A DNA stretch of 64,000 nucleotides, from positions 678,513 to 742,512 of the forward strand of contig NZ_JBHLUE010000011.1 of NCBI RefSeq assembly GCF_042434095.1. The letters run 5' to 3'. The notes below the pieces were generated by a model. It was not told the DNA's origin and made no database searches. It worked only from the letters and a program-made list of their open reading frames with translations. Below are positions 7,559 through 16,098 of the stretch, piece by piece; position 1 is the stretch's first letter, and each line of letters begins with the position of its first letter. The translations under genes and the position numbers were made by a program. This DNA is from KBS50 sp042434095 (GTDB lineage: Bacteria > Actinomycetota > Actinomycetes > Mycobacteriales > Micromonosporaceae).

Positions 7559-9724
7559 TCAGCTGCTGCCCACGATGGCGTCAGATGGCGCCGAGAACTG
7601 CCGGACCGGCTGGTTCTTCAGCGCGTTCTTCAGCGTGTTGGCCACGGTGTCGACCGGCTTGTTCGACTGGCCGTCGCCGACCGCGTTGTTCGGATTGTCC
7701 GGGTCGGAGATGAAGCTCGCGGCCGCCAGCTCCGGGGTGAAGCCGACGAACCAGGCCGACCGGGTGCTGTCGGTCGTACCGGTCTTGCCGGCGACCGGCC
7801 TACCGACCGTGCCGTGGACGCTGTCCGCGGTCGACCAGCCCCCGCAGCTGCCGCGGGCCGGCCGGTCGCCGGTGGGGCAGCGGGCCGCGTCCGTGGCGGC
7901 CCGCGCCACGTCGGGACTGAACGCCTGGTGGCAGCGCCCCTTGGCGACCGGGATGATGTTGCCGTCCGCGGCCCGGTAGGTGGTCGGGGTCCCGTCCGGG
8001 TTGCTCACCGACATCACCGGCAGCGGCTCGCAGTACCGGCCGTCGGCCGCCACGGCCGCGTACGCGCCGGCCATCTCCAGCGGGTTGACGTCGGAGACGC
8101 CGAGCGTGAACGCGCCCCATTCCTTGCGCTTCTGCGGCGCGGCCTGCCGCTGGTCGACGTCGGTACGCCAGGTGAGCCCGAGCTCCTCGGCCATCGCCAC
8201 CGCCTTGTCGGCCCCGACCTTCTGCTCCAGCCAGACGAAGTAGGTGTTCACCGACTTCCCGAAGCCGGACCACATGGTCTGCAGGCCGGTCATCGCGCCG
8301 CTGGCATTGGACGGGCACCACAGGCCGCCGCAGTCCGCGCCGCCGCCACCCGGATAGATGCTGACGATCCGGTTCGGCGCGTTGTACTCGGTGTTGAGCG
8401 GCATCCCGGCCTTGAGCGCGGCCAGCATGGTGAACATCTTGAACGTCGATCCGGCCTGGTAGCCCGGCAGGTCGCCGCCGCCGAGCAGCGGCACCACCGT
8501 GTTCGGATAGTTGCCCGGCACCTTGCCCTGCAGCGCGCTGTTGGAGTTGGGTCCGTTCTGGCTCTGGTCCAGCGAGTAGATCCGGTTGACCGCCATGGCC
8601 TTGACCCGGCCGGTTCCGGGCTCGACCACCACGATTCCGTGCGCGAACGGGCTGTCGGTGGATTCCCGGGACGACACCTGTTCCTCGGCGATCTTCTGCA
8701 CCCGCGGGTCGATGCTGGTGACGATGTTGTAGCCGCCGCGTCGCAGCTTGTCCAGGCGCTCGGAGTAGTTGTCGCCGAACGCCGGCTGCTTGCTCCACCA
8801 GGCCTTGAGGTAGTCGCAGAAGAAGCCCCAGCTGTTGTACTGCTTGTCGATCGAGACGCAGTCGTTCGGCGGCGTGGTGAGGCGCAGCGTGATCGGCTGG
8901 CTCTTGAATCCCGCGGCGTTCTGCGGGGAGAGGTAGCCCATCACCCGCATCCGCTCGAGCACGTAGTTGCGGCGGTCGGTGGCCTCCCGCTGGTCCGAGC
9001 TGGCCGGGTCGTACTCGGTGGGCGCCTTGACCAGGCCGGCCAGCGTGGCCGCCTCCAGCGGGGTGAGGTCGGCGGGCTTCTTTGAGAAGAAGATCTCCGC
9101 GGCGGCGTAGATGCCGTACGCCCGGTGGCCGAAGTACGCGGAGTTGAGGTAGCGCTCGAGGATCTCGGACTTGGTCATCTCCTTCTCGACGTTGACGGCC
9201 ATCTCCATCTCGCGGACCTTGCGCACGCTGGTCTGCTGGGTGGCCTCCAGCGCCTCCTTGGGGCTCTGCGCGCCGTCCCGCATCGCCATCCGGACGAACT
9301 GCATGGTCAGCGTCGAGGCGCCCTGGGAGACCCCGCCGGCCTGCTGGTTGACCACGAAGGCCCGGAGCACGCCCTTGGCGTCCACGCCGTGGTGCTGGTA
9401 GAAGCGCGAGTCCTCGGCCGCCACGATGGCTTGCTGCATGTACGGCGAGATCTGGGTGATCGGGACGTACTTGCGGTGTTCCTCATAGAACATCGTGAGC
9501 AGCGTCCGGCCGTCCGCGGCGTAAACGTAGGTGGTCTGCGCCGGATGGACCTGGCGCAGGTCCTGGGGATGGTCGCCCACGGCGGCCGAGAACGCCTTGG
9601 CACCGAGGCCGCCGGTGCCGACGACGGGGAAGGCCACGGCGGCCAGGGCCACGCCGGCGATGAGGCCGGCGCGGACCATCGTGGCGGAGCGGGACGAGGA
9701 GGCGGCGGAGGACTGCGACATCAC
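7559..9724 (-). CDS. bifunctional class A penicillin-binding protein
   Basis: A 721-residue peptidoglycan glycosyltransferase/transpeptidase that polymerises and cross-links cell-wall glycan outside the membrane. An N-terminal membrane anchor lies at about residues 17-45. The GT51 domain shows EDSRFYQHHG (catalytic Glu 104) and GGVSQGASTLTMQ (130-142), then RYLNSAYFG. The transpeptidase domain shows STFK (426-429, acyl-enzyme Ser), SVN (491-493) and KTGT (647-650). Order and length fit PonA-type enzymes; there is no long PASTA tail. Two Met codons open the frame (9724 or 9721). The upstream spacer contains an AT-rich patch at about 9756-9775, a likely promoter shared divergently with cobC. 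Confidence 0.93.
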   Translation of the reverse strand: MMSQSSAASSSRSATMVRAGLIAGVALAAVAFPVVGTGGLGAKAFSAAVGDHPQDLRQVHPAQTTYVYAADGRTLLTMFYEEHRKYVPITQISPYMQQAIVAAEDSRFYQHHGVDAKGVLRAFVVNQQAGGVSQGASTLTMQFVRMAMRDGAQSPKEALEATQQTSVRKVREMEMAVNVEKEMTKSEILERYLNSAYFGHRAYGIYAAAEIFFSKKPADLTPLEAATLAGLVKAPTEYDPASSDQREATDRRNYVLERMRVMGYLSPQNAAGFKSQPITLRLTTPPNDCVSIDKQYNSWGFFCDYLKAWWSKQPAFGDNYSERLDKLRRGGYNIVTSIDPRVQKIAEEQVSSRESTDSPFAHGIVVVEPGTGRVKAMAVNRIYSLDQSQNGPNSNSALQGKVPGNYPNTVVPLLGGGDLPGYQAGSTFKMFTMLAALKAGMPLNTEYNAPNRIVSIYPGGGGADCGGLWCPSNASGAMTGLQTMWSGFGKSVNTYFVWLEQKVGADKAVAMAEELGLTWRTDVDQRQAAPQKRKEWGAFTLGVSDVNPLEMAGAYAAVAADGRYCEPLPVMSVSNPDGTPTTYRAADGNIIPVAKGRCHQAFSPDVARAATDAARCPTGDRPARGSCGGWSTADSVHGTVGRPVAGKTGTTDSTRSAWFVGFTPELAAASFISDPDNPNNAVGDGQSNKPVDTVANTLKNALKNQPVRQFSAPSDAIVGSS

Positions 9725-9844
9725 ACCCTGACGCTAGGTCGGGCCGGGGCAGAGTATGAGAATTATTCACAAACATGGTGACGGGGCAGACCGCCGCGGG
9801 ACCCGCCGCGTCGCGACCGGGGCGTACCCGGCAGGATCGCGCTC

Positions 9845-10948
9845 ATGCCCGATCCGGACCTCGGCCACCACGGCGACGCCGAGGCCACCCCCGGCCTGGT
9901 GGATCTGGCCGTCAATGTCCGGCGGGCGCCGCCGCCGGACTGGCTCGCCGGGCCGATCGCCGCGGCGCTACGCGACCTGGCGCGCTATCCCGACCCCGGC
10001 CCGGCCCGGGCGGCGGTGGCGGCCCGGCACGGCCGGCCACCGGCGGAGGTGCTGCTCACGGCCGGCGCGGCCGAGGCGTTCGTGCTGCTCGCCCGGGCGC
10101 TGGGCGAGGTGCGGCGGCCGGTCGTGGTGCATCCGCAGTTCACCGAACCGGAGGCCGCGCTGCGGGCCGCCGGGCACGACGTGCGCCGGGTGCTGCTGCC
10201 GGCCCGGACCGGCTTCCGGCTCGACCCGGCCCTGGTCCCGGCCGACGCCGACCTGGTGGTGCTGGGCAATCCGACCAATCCCACCTCTGTATTGCACCCG
10301 GCGGCCACGGTGGCGGCGCTGGCCCGACCCGGCCGGGTGCTGGTGGTGGACGAGGCGTTCGCGGACAGCACCACGGCGCCCGGCGGGGGCGGCGAACCGG
10401 AATCGCTGGCGGGCCGGGCCGACCTGCCCGGCCTCGTGGTGATCCGCAGCCTCACCAAGACCTGGGGGCTGGCCGGTCTGCGCGTCGGCTACCTGCTGGC
10501 CGCGGCCGACCTGGTGGATCGGCTCGGCGCCGCGCAGCCGCTCTGGGCGGTCTCCACGCCGGCGCTGGCCGCCGCCCGCGCCTGCGCGAGCGCGCGCGCC
10601 GTAGCGGCCGAGCGGGGGATCGCCGCCGGGCTCGCGGCCGACCGCCGCCACCTGGTGGCCCGGTTGTCCGGCCTGCCCGGCGTACGCGTCGAGGGCGCCC
10701 CCGCCAGCGCCTTCGTGCTCGTCCACCTGCGAGGCGCCGATCGGGTGCGGCTGGCCCTGCGCGCCCGCGGTTGGGCGGTGCGGCGCGGCGACACGTTTCC
10801 GGGGCTGGGCGCGGACTGGTTCCGGGTCGCCGTGCGGGACACTGCCACCACCGACGCGTTCACCGCCGCGCTGGCCGAGATCCTGGCGGAGCCGATGCCA
10901 CGCCGCGGGCCAGGTGTCCCGCGGCGCGAGGGAGGGGACCACCCGTGA
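9845..10948 (+). CDS. cobC: CobC-like PLP aminotransferase (threonine-phosphate decarboxylase)
   Basis: A 367-residue class I/II fold, PLP-dependent enzyme in the HisC/CobD family; in cobalamin operons this family makes (R)-1-amino-2-propanol phosphate for the lower-loop linker. Visible landmarks are LAVNVRRAPPP at the N-terminus (substrate-entry segment), LGNPTNPTS near residues 140, VVDEAFAD (PLP-ring Asp) and SLTKTWGLAGLRVGY with the PLP-forming lysine. The stop overlaps the GTG of cobT in a GTGA arrangement, so the two are translationally coupled. Context (cobT, cysG) favours CobC over a histidine-biosynthesis HisC. Confidence 0.85.
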   Translation: MPDPDLGHHGDAEATPGLVDLAVNVRRAPPPDWLAGPIAAALRDLARYPDPGPARAAVAARHGRPPAEVLLTAGAAEAFVLLARALGEVRRPVVVHPQFTEPEAALRAAGHDVRRVLLPARTGFRLDPALVPADADLVVLGNPTNPTSVLHPAATVAALARPGRVLVVDEAFADSTTAPGGGGEPESLAGRADLPGLVVIRSLTKTWGLAGLRVGYLLAAADLVDRLGAAQPLWAVSTPALAAARACASARAVAAERGIAAGLAADRRHLVARLSGLPGVRVEGAPASAFVLVHLRGADRVRLALRARGWAVRRGDTFPGLGADWFRVAVRDTATTDAFTAALAEILAEPMPRRGPGVPRREGGDHP

Positions 10949-12156
10949 CGCTGACCGAGACCCTGGCCGCGATCGGCCCCGCGGACGAGGAGGCCATGGC
11001 CCAGGCCCGCGCGCTGCACGGCCGGCTCACCAAGCCGGCCGGCTCGCTCGGAGCCCTGGAGGAGTTGTCGGTACGCCTCGCCGGCCTGGCCGGCGCCTGC
11101 CCGCCCCCGCTGGCCGCCCCGGCCGCGGTCGCGGTCTTCGCCGGCGACCACGGGGTGCACGCCCAGGGGGTCACCCCGTGGCCGCAGGAGGTGACCGCCC
11201 AGATGGTGACGAACTTCCTCGCCGGCGGCGCGGTGGTCAACGCGCTCGCCCGGCAGGCAGGGGCGACCGTCCGGGTGGTGGACGTGGGAGTGGCCACGCC
11301 GATCGCCGTCCCCGATGCCGCCAACCCCGACGCCGCCGACCTCGACTCCGACTCCGGCCCGGCCGGACCCACCGCAGCCGGTCCGACCAGCGCGGCCGGT
11401 CCGACGAGCGCGGCCGGTCCGACCGGCGCGGCCGGCCCGACCGGCGCGGCCGGCCCGGTGGCCCCGGGCGGCGCGGCGCTGGTGTCGGCGGCCGTCCGGG
11501 CCGGCACCCGGGACCTGAGCACCGGTCCGGCGCTGACCCCGGACGAGGTGCTGGCCGCGGTGCGGGTCGGGGTGGGCACCGCCGAGGACCTGATCGACGC
11601 CGGGGCGGCCGTCCTGCTCACCGGGGACATGGGCATCGCCAACACCACGGCCGCAGCCGCGCTGGTGGCGGCCTTCACCGGGGCAGGCGCGGCCGAGGTG
11701 ACCGGGCGCGGCACCGGGGTGGACGACCCCACGTACCGGCGGAAGGTGGCGGTGGTGCGGGCCGCGCTGGACCGGCACCGGCCCGACCCCGGCGATCCGC
11801 TCGGGGTGCTGGCCGCGTTCGGCGGGCTGGAGCACGCGGCGCTGGCCGGCTTCATCCTGGCCGCCGCGGCCCGCCGGACGCCGGTGATCCTGGACGGGGT
11901 GAGCACGGTGGCGGCCGCGCTGGTCGCCGTGGCCCTGGCGCCGGACGCCCGGGCCGCCCTGGTGGCCGGCCACCGGTCGGTCGAGCCGGGCGCGGCCGCC
12001 GGGCTGCGGCACCTCGGGCTGGACCCGCTGATCGACCTCGGGATGCGGCTCGGCGAGGGCTCGGGGGCGCTGCTCGCGCTCCCGGTGCTGGCCGCGGCCG
12101 TCCGGGTGCTGCACGAGGTGGCCACCTTCGACTCGGCCGGGGTGTCCGAGAAGTGA
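10945..12156 (+). CDS. cobT: nicotinate-nucleotide-dimethylbenzimidazole phosphoribosyltransferase
   Basis: A 403-residue CobT, which joins the lower-ligand base to ribose phosphate from nicotinate mononucleotide to give alpha-ribazole phosphate. The N-terminal LTKPAGSLGALEEL and VAVFAGDHGVHAQGVTPWPQEVT are hallmark motifs, GDMGIANTT is the substrate loop, and GMRLGEGSGAL near the C-terminus carries the catalytic Glu. Residues about 122-175 form a low-complexity insertion of AAGPT(S/G) repeats not seen in typical CobT. The GTG start at 10945 overlaps the cobC stop, and the stop overlaps the cysG start, giving a three-gene coupled unit. Confidence 0.93.
   Translation: MTLTETLAAIGPADEEAMAQARALHGRLTKPAGSLGALEELSVRLAGLAGACPPPLAAPAAVAVFAGDHGVHAQGVTPWPQEVTAQMVTNFLAGGAVVNALARQAGATVRVVDVGVATPIAVPDAANPDAADLDSDSGPAGPTAAGPTSAAGPTSAAGPTGAAGPTGAAGPVAPGGAALVSAAVRAGTRDLSTGPALTPDEVLAAVRVGVGTAEDLIDAGAAVLLTGDMGIANTTAAAALVAAFTGAGAAEVTGRGTGVDDPTYRRKVAVVRAALDRHRPDPGDPLGVLAAFGGLEHAALAGFILAAAARRTPVILDGVSTVAAALVAVALAPDARAALVAGHRSVEPGAAAGLRHLGLDPLIDLGMRLGEGSGALLALPVLAAAVRVLHEVATFDSAGVSEK
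11374..11457 (+). repeat. 18-bp tandem repeat inside cobT
   Basis: Four full 18-bp units (GCGGCCGGTCCGACCAGC type) plus a partial fifth encode AAGPTS/AAGPTG hexapeptides. The unit is a multiple of three, so copy-number change would keep the frame. It sits in a surface loop after the VVDVGVATP strand. Confidence 0.9.
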
Positions 12157-13421
12157 AGCCCGACGGCGAGCAGGTGTACCCGCTGGCGCTCCGGCTGGGC
12201 GGCCGCCGGGTGCTGGTGGTCGGCGGCGGCGCGGTGGCCACCCGCCGGGTGCCGGCGCTGCTCGCCGCGGGCGCACTGGTCGACGTCGTGGCGCCGGAGC
12301 TGACCCCGGCGTTGCGCGCCCACGCGACGGCGGGGCGGCTGCGCTGGATCGCCCGGCGGTTCGTCCCGGCGGACGTGGACGGCGCGTGGCTGGTGCAGGC
12401 GGCGGTCGACGACCCGCTGGCCGCCGCCGAGGTGAGCGCGGCCGCGGCCGAGCGCCGGGTCTTCTGCGTCCGGGCCGACGACCGGACCGCGGCCACCGCG
12501 TGGACCCCGGCGGTGACCCGGCAGGGGCCGGTGACGGTGGCCGTGCTGGGCGGCAACCCCCGGCGCGCCGTGGCCGTCCGCGACGCCATCGCCGCCCTGC
12601 TGGAAAGGAAGGGCCCCCTGTTATCGGATTCGGTAGAGGAAGGGCCCCCTGTTAACCCCCCGACCGGCCGGCGCGGCCGGGTCGCCCTGGTCGGCGCGGG
12701 TCCCGGCGATCCCGAGCTGATCACCGTGAAGGGGCGCCGGCTGCTCGCCGAGGCGGACGTGGTGGTGATCGACCGGCTGGCGCCCGGGCTGCTCCTCGAC
12801 GAGGTGCGGCCGGACGCGGAGCTGGTGGACGCGTCGAAGATCCCGTACGGGCCGGCGCGCGCCCAGGACGAGATCAACCGGATCCTGGTGGACCGGGCCC
12901 GCGCTGGCGCCACCGTGGTCCGGCTCAAGGGCGGCGACCCGTACGTCTTCGGGCGCGGCGGCGAGGAGCTGCTGGCCTGCTCGGCGGCCGGGGTGCCGGT
13001 GACCGTGGTGCCCGGGGTGACCAGCGCGCTGGCCGGGCCGGCCGCCGCCGGCGTACCGGTCACGCACCGGGGCGTGGCGCACGAGTTCACCGTGGTGTCC
13101 GGGCACCTGGCCCCGGACGACCCGGCCTCGCTGGTGGACTGGCCGGCGCTGGGCCGGCTGCGCGGCACCCTGGTCATCCTCATGGGGCTTCGCCACCTGC
13201 CAGCCATCGCGGCCACCCTCCAGGCGCACGGCCGGCCCCCCGGGACACCGGCTGCGGTGGTCCAGGAGGCGACCACCGGTGGCCAGCGGGCGCTGCGGGC
13301 CACCCTCGGAACGGTGGCCGCCGACGCCCTCGCCGCCGGCGTACGTCCCCCCGCCGTGGTCGTCCTCGGCAACGTGGTCGAGGTCCTCACCCCCGCCGCC
13401 GACCCCTCCCGCTTAGCATGA
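12153..13421 (+). CDS. cysG: fused precorrin-2 dehydrogenase / uroporphyrinogen-III C-methyltransferase
   Basis: A 422-residue fusion feeding sirohaem and cobalamin synthesis. Residues 1-150 are the NAD-dependent precorrin-2 oxidase part (RVLVVGGGAVATRR Rossmann motif, FCVRADD). Residues about 170-410 are the SAM-dependent tetrapyrrole methylase (LVGAGPGDPELITVKG, RLKGGDPYVFGRGGEE, VVPGVTSA, PVTHRG). The linker (about 152-168) is encoded by a repeat element also found twice elsewhere here, and it supplies a TTA leucine codon; a second TTA lies two codons before the stop. Both are rare in such genomes. The GTG start overlaps the cobT stop. It is shorter than enteric CysG, and I do not see a separate ferrochelatase-specific segment. 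Confidence 0.9.
   Translation: MKPDGEQVYPLALRLGGRRVLVVGGGAVATRRVPALLAAGALVDVVAPELTPALRAHATAGRLRWIARRFVPADVDGAWLVQAAVDDPLAAAEVSAAAAERRVFCVRADDRTAATAWTPAVTRQGPVTVAVLGGNPRRAVAVRDAIAALLERKGPLLSDSVEEGPPVNPPTGRRGRVALVGAGPGDPELITVKGRRLLAEADVVVIDRLAPGLLLDEVRPDAELVDASKIPYGPARAQDEINRILVDRARAGATVVRLKGGDPYVFGRGGEELLACSAAGVPVTVVPGVTSALAGPAAAGVPVTHRGVAHEFTVVSGHLAPDDPASLVDWPALGRLRGTLVILMGLRHLPAIAATLQAHGRPPGTPAAVVQEATTGGQRALRATLGTVAADALAAGVRPPAVVVLGNVVEVLTPAADPSRLA
12604..12656. repeat. GGGCCC-armed repeat element, copy A (inside cysG)
   Basis: Two arms of AGGAAGGGCCCCCTGTTA about 34 bases apart flank ATCGGATTCGGT-like sequence. The layout and flanks (GGAAGGGCCC...TTATCG...) match copies at 36475 and 52853, but here the arms are direct rather than inverted repeats. 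It lies in frame in the cysG inter-domain linker and encodes KGPLLSDSVEEGPPVN. Confidence 0.85.
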
Positions 13422-13464
13422 AGTTGGGGGGCGGATTGGAGCCGAAACGCCCGCTAACTTCATG
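13417..13464. terminator. inverted repeat between convergent cysG and otsB-GH15
   Basis: CATGAAGTT at 13417 and AACTTCATG ending at 13464 bracket complementary G-rich and C-rich segments (GGGGGGCGG ... CGCCCG), forming a long hairpin. It lies in the gap between convergent genes and its first arm contains the cysG TGA stop. A bidirectional terminator or mobile palindromic element is likely. Confidence 0.65.
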
Positions 13465-13494
13465 ATCAGCGGGAGCGGTCGGTGGCGGTGGCGG

Positions 13495-16098
13495 TTAGCC
13501 GGTGAGTTGGCCGTCCAGCAGGAGGGCGCAGCGGATCAGGCCCAGGTGGCTGTACGCCTGCGGATGGTTGCCGAGGCCGCGCTCGGCCAGCGGGTCGTAC
13601 TGCTCGGGCAGCAGCCCGGTGGGCCCCGCGGTGTCCAGCATCTGCCGGAACAGCTCCTCGGCGTCCGAGCGCCGGCCGGTGCGCAGGTACGCCTCGATCA
13701 GCCAGGCGGTGCAGACGTGGAAGCCGCCCTCCCGGCCGGGCAGGCCGTCGTCCCAGTGGTAGCGGTAGACGACCGGGCCGCTGCGCAGGTCCGCCTCGAT
13801 TTTGAGGACGGTGGAGAGGAACCGCGGGTCGTCGTCGGGGAGCAGGCCGGACAGCCCGATCCACAGCGACGAGGCGTCCATCTCCTCGTGCCCGTACGCC
13901 ACCGAGTACGCCTCGGAATCGGGATGCCAGCCGTACTCGAGGACGTTCTGGCCGATCCGGTCGCGCAGCTCGGCCCACTCCGGCCGGTCCCCGGCGCCGT
14001 GCCGGCGCACCATCTGCAGCGCCCGGTCCACGGTCATCCAGCACATGACCTTGGAAAAGACGTGGTGGCGCGGGGCGAGGCGGGCCTCCCACAGGCCGTG
14101 GTCCGGCTCGTGCCAGCGCCGGCGGACCGCCTCGACCATGGAGTCGAGGACCCGCCACTCCTCCTCGCGGACGGATCCACGCCGGTCGGCCACCGCGGCC
14201 AGCAGGTCGGCGATCGGCCCGAAGACGTCCAGCTGGAGCTGGTGGTTGGCCAGGTTGCCGACGCGTACCGGGCGGGAACCGGCCCACCCGGGCAGGGTGT
14301 CGATGACCGCCTCGGCGCCCAGCTCGTAGCCGTCCACCGTGTAGAGCGGGTGCAGCCGCTCCGGGTGCCCGCCGGTGCGCTCGACCACCCCGTCGACCCA
14401 GCGCAGCAGCCCCTCGGCCTCGGCGAGCGAGCCGAGGTCGACCAGGGCCCGCGCGCTCATGGCGGCGTCCCGCAGCCAGCAGTAGCGGTAGTCCCAGTTG
14501 CGGACCCCGCCCACCTCCTCCGGCAGCGAGGTGGTGGCGGCCGCGAGGATCGACCCGGTGGCCTCGTGGCACAGCCCGCGCAGGGTGAGCGCGCTGCGCG
14601 CCACCATGTCCCGGGCGGTGGAGGGCAGCTTCAGCCCGGCCACCCAGTCCTGCCACGGCCGCTCCGCGAGCGACTGCCGCTCGTGGATGGGCAGCCGGTG
14701 GTGCTCCAGGCTGTGTGAGCCGAATCGCAGCTCGCAGGTGACGCTGCCGCCCGCCGCGGAGAGATCCACGACGGCCCGGGCCGTCTCGAAGTTGCCGTCC
14801 TCGACGATGTCCCACTCCACGCCGGGGGAGTAGAGGCTGACCGGCTCGTTGGAGCCGAGCACCAGCAGGCCGTCGCCGAGCGGCTGGAGCTGCACGGCCG
14901 CCTGGCCGAACTCCGGCCGGGGGGCGAACTCCAGGCGGACCCGGCCGGAGCCGGTGAGCACCCGGATCAGCGTCGAGTCGCCGGAGACCACGCTGGTGGC
15001 GCCCGGCACCTCGTCGGCCGAGGGGCGGTCCAGCCAGTCCGTCACGGTGAGCCCGGACCAGCGGGTCTCCACGGTCATCGTGTTCGGCCGGTACCGCTGC
15101 CCCAGCGGGATGCCGCCGCGCTCCGGGCTCACCGAGAAGTGCCCGGCCGGCGTGCCGCCGACCAGGTCGGCGAAGATCGCCGATGAGTCCGGCTTGGGAT
15201 GGCACAGCCAGGTGACCCGCGCCTCGGGGGTGAGCAGCGCGACCGTCCGGCCGTTCGCCAGCATCGAGTGCCGCTCGATCGGCACCGCCCGCTCGCCGAA
15301 GAGCCAGTTGCGGCGGATGTCCAGCAGCAGGCCGAGCAGCCGCGCGGCCTCCATCGGGTCGCCCACCCGGTGGTCGGCCGCCGACTCGCCGGCGCCGATC
15401 TTGATGCCCACGTCCGGGCCGTGCAGGTTGGTGAAGACGTTCTCGTCGGTGACGTCGTCGCCGATGAACAGCACGGCGCTGGCCGAGAGCTGGGTCCGGA
15501 GCTGGTCGACGGCCGCGCCCTTGTTGGTGGGGATCACCGACAGCTCGATGACCTCCTTGCCCTGGGTGACCGTGACGTCGGCCCACGATCCCGGGCCGGT
15601 GCGGACCGCGTGGACGACCTCGGCGGCCACCGCCGGGTCGGCGCCCCGGACGTGTACGGCCACGCTGGCGGGCTTGCGTTCGAGCCGGACACCCGGCCGA
15701 TCCGCCACGAGCTGCCGCAGCTCGTTGCGGAGCCGGGCGCGCACCTCGATCAGTTCGGGCGCCAGCCGCTCCACGAAGCCGATGTCGAACTCGGAGCCGT
15801 GGCTGCCCACCAGGTGCACCTCGCTGGGCAGCCGGGACAGCGTGGCCAGGTCCCGCAGCGCCCGGCCGGAGACCACCGCCACGGTGGTCTGCGGCAGCGC
15901 GGCCAGCGCGCGGACGGCCGCCACCGACTCGGGCAGCGGCACGGCCTTGGTGGGGTCATCGACGATCGGCGCCAGCGTGCCGTCGTAGTCGCAGGCGATC
16001 AGCAGGTGTGGGGATCGGGCGATCCGGCCGAGCGCGGACCGCAGCGCGGGATCCAACCCGCCCGCCCGGCGGGTGGGATCCAGGACGGGGTTGGTCAC
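13495..16098 (-). CDS. trehalose-6-phosphate phosphatase fused to GH15 glycosidase
   Basis: An 867-residue two-domain protein. Residues about 25-265 are a HAD-type trehalose-phosphatase: DYDGTLAP (37-44, nucleophile Asp 37), VVSGR, a VGSHGSE motif, and FIGDDVTDENVF (metal Asp). Residues about 280-867 are a GH15 glucoamylase/trehalase-like (alpha/alpha)6 barrel with RNWDYRYCWLRDA, MDASSLW, HVCTAWLIEAY and LLPEQYDP. The fusion could both make trehalose and, if the second half is a trehalase, hydrolyse it or another alpha-glucoside. The GTG start at 16098 overlaps the otsA stop (GTGA), which I prefer to a longer upstream reading that would run inside otsA. Confidence 0.88.
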   Translation of the reverse strand: MTNPVLDPTRRAGGLDPALRSALGRIARSPHLLIACDYDGTLAPIVDDPTKAVPLPESVAAVRALAALPQTTVAVVSGRALRDLATLSRLPSEVHLVGSHGSEFDIGFVERLAPELIEVRARLRNELRQLVADRPGVRLERKPASVAVHVRGADPAVAAEVVHAVRTGPGSWADVTVTQGKEVIELSVIPTNKGAAVDQLRTQLSASAVLFIGDDVTDENVFTNLHGPDVGIKIGAGESAADHRVGDPMEAARLLGLLLDIRRNWLFGERAVPIERHSMLANGRTVALLTPEARVTWLCHPKPDSSAIFADLVGGTPAGHFSVSPERGGIPLGQRYRPNTMTVETRWSGLTVTDWLDRPSADEVPGATSVVSGDSTLIRVLTGSGRVRLEFAPRPEFGQAAVQLQPLGDGLLVLGSNEPVSLYSPGVEWDIVEDGNFETARAVVDLSAAGGSVTCELRFGSHSLEHHRLPIHERQSLAERPWQDWVAGLKLPSTARDMVARSALTLRGLCHEATGSILAAATTSLPEEVGGVRNWDYRYCWLRDAAMSARALVDLGSLAEAEGLLRWVDGVVERTGGHPERLHPLYTVDGYELGAEAVIDTLPGWAGSRPVRVGNLANHQLQLDVFGPIADLLAAVADRRGSVREEEWRVLDSMVEAVRRRWHEPDHGLWEARLAPRHHVFSKVMCWMTVDRALQMVRRHGAGDRPEWAELRDRIGQNVLEYGWHPDSEAYSVAYGHEEMDASSLWIGLSGLLPDDDPRFLSTVLKIEADLRSGPVVYRYHWDDGLPGREGGFHVCTAWLIEAYLRTGRRSDAEELFRQMLDTAGPTGLLPEQYDPLAERGLGNHPQAYSHLGLIRCALLLDGQLTG

